A DNA stretch of 64,000 nucleotides. Source: Onchocerca volvulus. Taxonomy: Eukaryota; Nematoda; Chromadorea; Rhabditida; Onchocercidae. The stretch lies in assembly GCA_000499405.2 (NCBI GenBank), contig HG738140.1:2871024-2935023 (forward strand). The letters run 5' to 3'. The translations under genes were made by a program, and so were the position numbers. Under the pieces are notes generated by a model. It saw only the letters and a program-made list of their open reading frames with translations, searched no databases and had not been told where the DNA came from. Of this stretch, positions 59,588-64,000 are shown piece after piece (within the stretch, counting starts at the first letter, position 1; each line of letters begins with the position of its first letter).

Positions 59588-60233
59588 TTAGGCGATCTTG
59601 GGTATAGCAGCCATTAAGCACCACTCGAGAGCATGTTCTTGCATCGCTGTCAGATGACGCTTCGAGTTGAATATTGGCTGCATGTTTATAAAGTGGCAAC
59701 ATCGCTCGCAAAAATCTAAAACAGAAATGATTAAGAAACTGTAATAACAAATATGACGAAGAAAATATACCGCATAAATCCGCATACCAATTCAAAATTT
59801 CCAGAGCGTAAAAAAATAGATTTTCAATACTTACCTTCCTTACGATGCACCCGTGTGGCATACAAGTGTCACCTTTTCATTGATGCGAAACTGCGGTCGC
59901 AGCCGGATATCTTACAGACTGAAATGTAATATGAGGAAATGTTGTTTTAATACATTACTATATTCAAAAGAATCAACACTTAACCACTTGACACCAATTC
60001 CAAAAACATGAATTTTAAAGAAATTCATAACAAAGTTATCCCCTTCTTTTAGAAAATTTCTCACGCACACAATCCCTACCAAAATACCTTTACAACAATA
60101 AATATATACCGACTGAAACAGACTTCATCACATCTCTGACAACCACATAGGGGTCCGCTATTGGAACTCGTAATTGCTCCAAAAATTTATTCGGTAAACC
60201 TTCAATTGATGGTAGTTTGAAGCTTTCCGGCAT
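59588..60233 (-). CDS. Small zinc-finger protein gene, 3 exons, one in-frame TGA
   Basis: The exons 60110-60233, 59835-59918 and 59588-59715 join in phase (1, 1), with CG|GTATAT and AG|GTAAGT donors and TTTCAG and TTTTAG acceptors, to about 110 codons. Exon 1 gives MPESFKLPSIEGLPNKFLEQ and a short acidic/basic linker. Exon 2 gives a finger-like VCKISGCDRSFASMKR, then a TGA at 59869-59871, then HLYATRVHRKE in the same frame. Exon 3 gives a second finger-like unit, FCERCCHFINMQPIFNSKRH followed by LTAMQEH. Both halves have two cysteines and an H-x6-H pair, like U1/matrin-type C2H2 fingers. It would bind nucleic acid if expressed. The TGA falls inside finger 1, so the locus is either a very young pseudogene or carries a sequence error; the second half remains open. 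No orthologue is recognised. Confidence 0.5.
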
Positions 60234-63200
60234 CCTTCAGTTGTGTTGTACGCTGCTATTATCTTCGCCAATCTACACCTTCATAACTCTCGACTGTCTG
60301 ATTTTAAAAAACTGTCGAGAAAATATAAAAAAAAAAAAAAAAAACGTGTTTGAATTCGAGAGGAATCAGAAGAAAAAAAAAAGAAAAGAATGAATATATT
60401 TCAAATATTGAAGATTATCTCACATTTCATCACAAAAAAACTAGACATGGAGCGCATGTGTCTTAATTAAGCACCCAACAAAATAATATAAAGATTTTTT
60501 TAACAAAATAAAAGAATATAAAACAGTAAGGGCAATATAACGATAAATTTGAAAACACACCACAAAAAATAAAAATGAACGCCAACACACTCCGCTACCC
60601 ACCTCACACCTCCCAACCCATCTCCTTCCGCAACCTCGACAATCCAAATGCAATGATATGGCAGTAAAATAATTTTTTATACTGTTCGAATCCTCCCTAT
60701 TCCTCTATAGTAACTCTTCCATATATTGATTTATTAACATCTCTGCATTAACTGTCTTCTCATTCCTACCATCCTTCTATCATCTTCTTAGCATCTCTGC
60801 ATCTAACCATCGTCTAGCCACATTCCATTTGCCGCCAATTTTCAAAATGCACGTATCCAATTGCACGTAACTCATTATTTTATTGCCCAATGAATATAGG
60901 AAAAGACTAAAGGGAAAAATCTTTACTTTCTTTTATTTATTTTTTTATTTTTCATGCTTATTGTTGGCAAAAAAGATGTTATCATATTTCGTTAAGCGAA
61001 ATTTAAAGTTAAAATAGAGAATGAATGATTTATTGTAGTAATAACTTCATCATATAATTGATTTAAAAATTGGCAAAAAAAAGAAAAAAAGAAAAAGAAA
61101 AATGAAAATGAAGATGAAAATGAGAAAAAGAATTCCTAAATAGAAATCAAAGATCTGTTTTGTATCACTTTGATTCACTTTGGATAGGGATATATTTTGA
61201 TAGCGCAAATTCTGCCGACACAAAAGCGATAGTTTCCCAGTTATGTACAAAAATTCCAACTATCTGAATATCTAGAAGAAAAATGATCCGCTGATATTTG
61301 GTTCCCATTGTGAAATCTATTTAATGTAATTTAAGTTTATTTCTAGTTTGTATGCTTATTTAACAAAAATATAGAAATAAAACTTATTAATTGCTTACTA
61401 ATCAATACTTAGCCATTATATTTTAGTCTATTCAATGAATAAGCTTAATGTAATTTGCTCAATCTTTTTTTTTTGTTTTTTCATATTATTATATGGTATA
61501 ATAATAGGAGTAATTCTACACATGAATGATTAGTAAGCAATTAATAATCTGAAGTTCAGCAAGTTTCAAATTTTATTTAAATAAGACTTGAAAAACTTTG
61601 CCGAAAGCGAAATCTGTTACGAAATCATATACGAACAAATACAACAACAACAATTAAAGATCAATTAATTTTTCGGATAATATAGAAAGTAGTTAGACTA
61701 GTTTTACTCAATATTTGATCAAAGTTTTGACGATTTCGAGTATCAAAAGAAATAGCTTGCAGTTGCCTACTACATTCTTTTTCTTTAAAAATTTTCTCAA
61801 AATTATGACTTGATTTTTTCACTTAATTTTAAAAACATGAAGTGATGGGATGAGAAAGATATCTTTATGCATAAATTTCCTACTAAATTTATTGAGAATA
61901 GAATTCTGCTCAAAATGGCCTATTCAACAGCAGAAATGCTACTTATTTACGGAATACCAAATTATGCTCTGATTATAGCAATATAGAACTATGCTGACAA
62001 ATGGTAATTAGTTTTGTAATAAAATTTGGACTAATTCATAATAAAAGCAGGAATTGATGTGAAGGAGAAAACATTATATCTTTTCGATCGAAATTGATAA
62101 ATTAAATTCAATTTATAAAAGATAGTGAAATTTGAACAAGAAACTCGAGAAAAATGGAATAAAACAAGAATAAATGCTAAAGCGAGGTTTATTACGATGG
62201 CAAGCCTTCTAATAGATACTAAAAAAAAAAAGAAGCTAATTTTCTGCCTTTCTACCTCATTTTGATCGATATATACAACACTTAGCTATTTTAGAAATCT
62301 AATTCAACTTTCTATCGTTAGTTTCAACAAAATAAGCTTTCGTGCTGACAGCCAAATAGCTTTGATATTGGGATTTATATGAGTTTAGATATAAATGCAA
62401 TAACTACTAACGCAATTAAATTAGAACACATGGATAAAAATGAAAGGCAACAGCAAAAATGAGCATTTGTATGGTGTCATAGAGAGAAAGATTAAAAAAA
62501 GAGCATAAACACGAAAAACCAAGAGATCAAATAGATTAAGAAGTGCAAAAGGTTAATCAAGGAAGGTGCTAGCCCTGAAATATTGATTAGATTAAGAAAA
62601 TTATTCAAAGAACAAGGAAAATGTTATAGATACTATATCCAGCTCTTTCTTCCGGCATTGAATAGAAAACTATCGAAAGAACTGGATCCTGCAAAAAAAG
62701 GGGGAAATAAAACAGGTTTCAAAAAAGCGGAAATAAAACAGAAATAAAACCTGCAGAGATTGCAAAAATAATTTCCTTTGACAAAAATCAATAACAAAAG
62801 TTTGTCCAAGTTCTATTATACCCTTTATTCTTGAACTTCGAAATAGGGTAATGTTCTCATCGATTTGCAGCATATTAATTTGGTTTTCAAATTTTTTCAC
62901 TGTTTTATTTTACTAGAAATATTATTATTTCCGTAATAATAAACTCAGAGTCAAGCTGTAAACACCTGTTTATATTTTCTAAGAGAATTTCGCGATATTT
63001 TTTTATGCAAAAAATAGAGCCAAACTTCTCTTAATTTTCAAATGTTGTTTGAAATGTATTAAAACCAAAAGTTACGCTTAAATCTTTAATGTGTTGCGAC
63101 AGATCTATTTCACGTACTGGGTAATCTTTATGTTAACATAATAATGTGATGGAGAAATTTTGTCATTTCAGAAAATACTCTCTCCTCATTAAACCGAAGA

Positions 63201-64000
63201 TCAAGCTTCTTGGCCGCAAAAAGTTTTAAATCACTTTGAATTCAGTCACCTTCTCTAATCGATGATAATTTTCTCTTCAAGACAACTTATGCTCGCTCTT
63301 TATTCTACTGAGAAAAAATAAAATCTTCTAATCGAAAATTTAAAAAAAAAATCTTTTAATCGAAAATTAAAAGAAAAAAAAATTTTTAGTATAATAAGTA
63401 TGACTATTCATATGTTTACCAAAACTATTGATAACTATTGATATGTTTACCAAAATCAAAAACTTATGAAAATCGATAAATCAAAATCACAAAAAATATC
63501 GTTAGTACAATATATAGCTTATTTATATATTGCAATTTAGTGTCAATGAGTTTTCTAAACCAAGTTCAATGTAGTTTCCAGTTTTATTCCATTTTAAGTG
63601 GAATATATTACATTTTCTAACAGTATAAATTCAAACAATGAAATCTAAGCTATTAATGTTTTTTGATATGTTCTTTCTAATTTCAATTTCAAGATCATCA
63701 TTATAGTTATCAACAGAGAAATATTTTCTAACCTGATTATTTTCAGCAATTCCCCCTGTTCTATTAGTATGGATTAGCCATTATAATGACAGGAGTGAGG
63801 AATAAAATCTAATATTTTTAGCAATGCTAGATTTAGCTTTTTTTTCCCCCAAGTTTAGGACTAATTGTTACTATTTTTGGCTGCACAGAATACCATACAC
63901 ATTCAAGAAAGTAACTAAAATACAAGTAATACTTGATAATTTTTGTTTTTTTTCTTGCTATCAGATTGAAAGTTTATACTTTCAGTTTATATTTTGGCGA
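60234..64000. other. AT-rich DNA, no firm gene
   Basis: Apart from the GC-ending ORF at 60575-60667, the only protein-like stretch is a plus-strand frame without ATG at about 62538-62755 (KEGASPEILIRLRKLFKEQG, then CYRYYIQLFLPALNRKLSKE). It could be an exon. The rest shows AT-rich runs, and ACTAATCAATACTTAGCC and GATTAGTAAGCAATTAATAA form loosely complementary stretches near 61398 and 61530. Confidence 0.35.
60575..60667 (+). CDS. 30-codon ORF with GC-ending codons
   Basis: ATG at 60575 to TAA at 60665-60667 encodes MNANTLRYPPHTSQPISFRN, then LDNPNAMIWQ. Most codons in its first two-thirds end in C, and the local sequence is C-rich and nearly free of poly-A or poly-T, in sharp contrast to all its surroundings. 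No splice sites or domain are evident. It may be a conserved small ORF, an exon, or inserted foreign DNA. Confidence 0.2.
   Translation: MNANTLRYPPHTSQPISFRNLDNPNAMIWQ

Noticed and set aside
59835..59918. Selenocysteine reading of the in-frame TGA in the zinc-finger gene
   Set aside because: There is no reason to expect selenium chemistry in a zinc finger, and I did not see a SECIS-like stem-loop.

Overview
The window looks like nuclear DNA of a nematode, probably a clade III (spirurid or filarial-type) parasite. It is very A+T-rich by eye and full of long poly-A and poly-T runs. Genes are split by small introns with GTAAGT-like donors and TTTCAG-type acceptors. The gene content fits: a cuticlin-like ZP-domain membrane protein, an invertebrate Cys-loop chloride-type channel, a dynactin p24 subunit, and decayed BEL/Pao retroelements. 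The species call is inference; no rRNA or mitochondrial marker is present.

Layout. (1) 1-12 kb: mostly AT-rich intergenic DNA with a degenerate minisatellite, one four-exon gene for a secreted Glu/Lys/Ser/Thr-rich protein (minus strand, 4971-6662), a GC-richer LTR-like patch near 9 kb, and a small candidate minus-strand gene near 11 kb. (2) 12.8-18.9 kb: a 15-exon Cys-loop ligand-gated channel gene on the minus strand, with all four transmembrane segments and an unusually long N-terminal part. (3) 23.3-31.7 kb: an eight-exon ZP/cuticlin gene on the plus strand. (4) 33.4-40.7 kb: an intact dynactin subunit 3 gene (37092-38466), surrounded by frame-broken relics: a J-domain pseudogene, two unidentified pseudogenes and a 177-bp direct duplication. 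A near-perfect 41-bp hairpin lies in the same stretch.

(5) 41.9-54.4 kb: a mobile-element graveyard. It holds Helitron-like ends, many partial copies of one LTR-like repeat complex, several broken BEL/Pao Gag pieces (two facing each other as a large inverted repeat), a tRNA-like sequence ending in an encoded CCA, and a fossil Rep (superfamily 3 helicase) from a circular ssDNA (CRESS) virus. An 8-bp direct repeat flanks the Rep, and a 34-bp internal inversion has scrambled it.

(6) 54.4-64 kb: AT-rich DNA with a roughly 1.2-kb diverged tandem duplication, two long polypyrimidine tracts, a small candidate gene inside the duplication, a three-exon zinc-finger gene carrying one in-frame TGA (59588-60233), and an oddly GC-ending 30-codon ORF. 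Exon joins were deduced by hand from splice motifs and phase. Where a join fails, this is stated.
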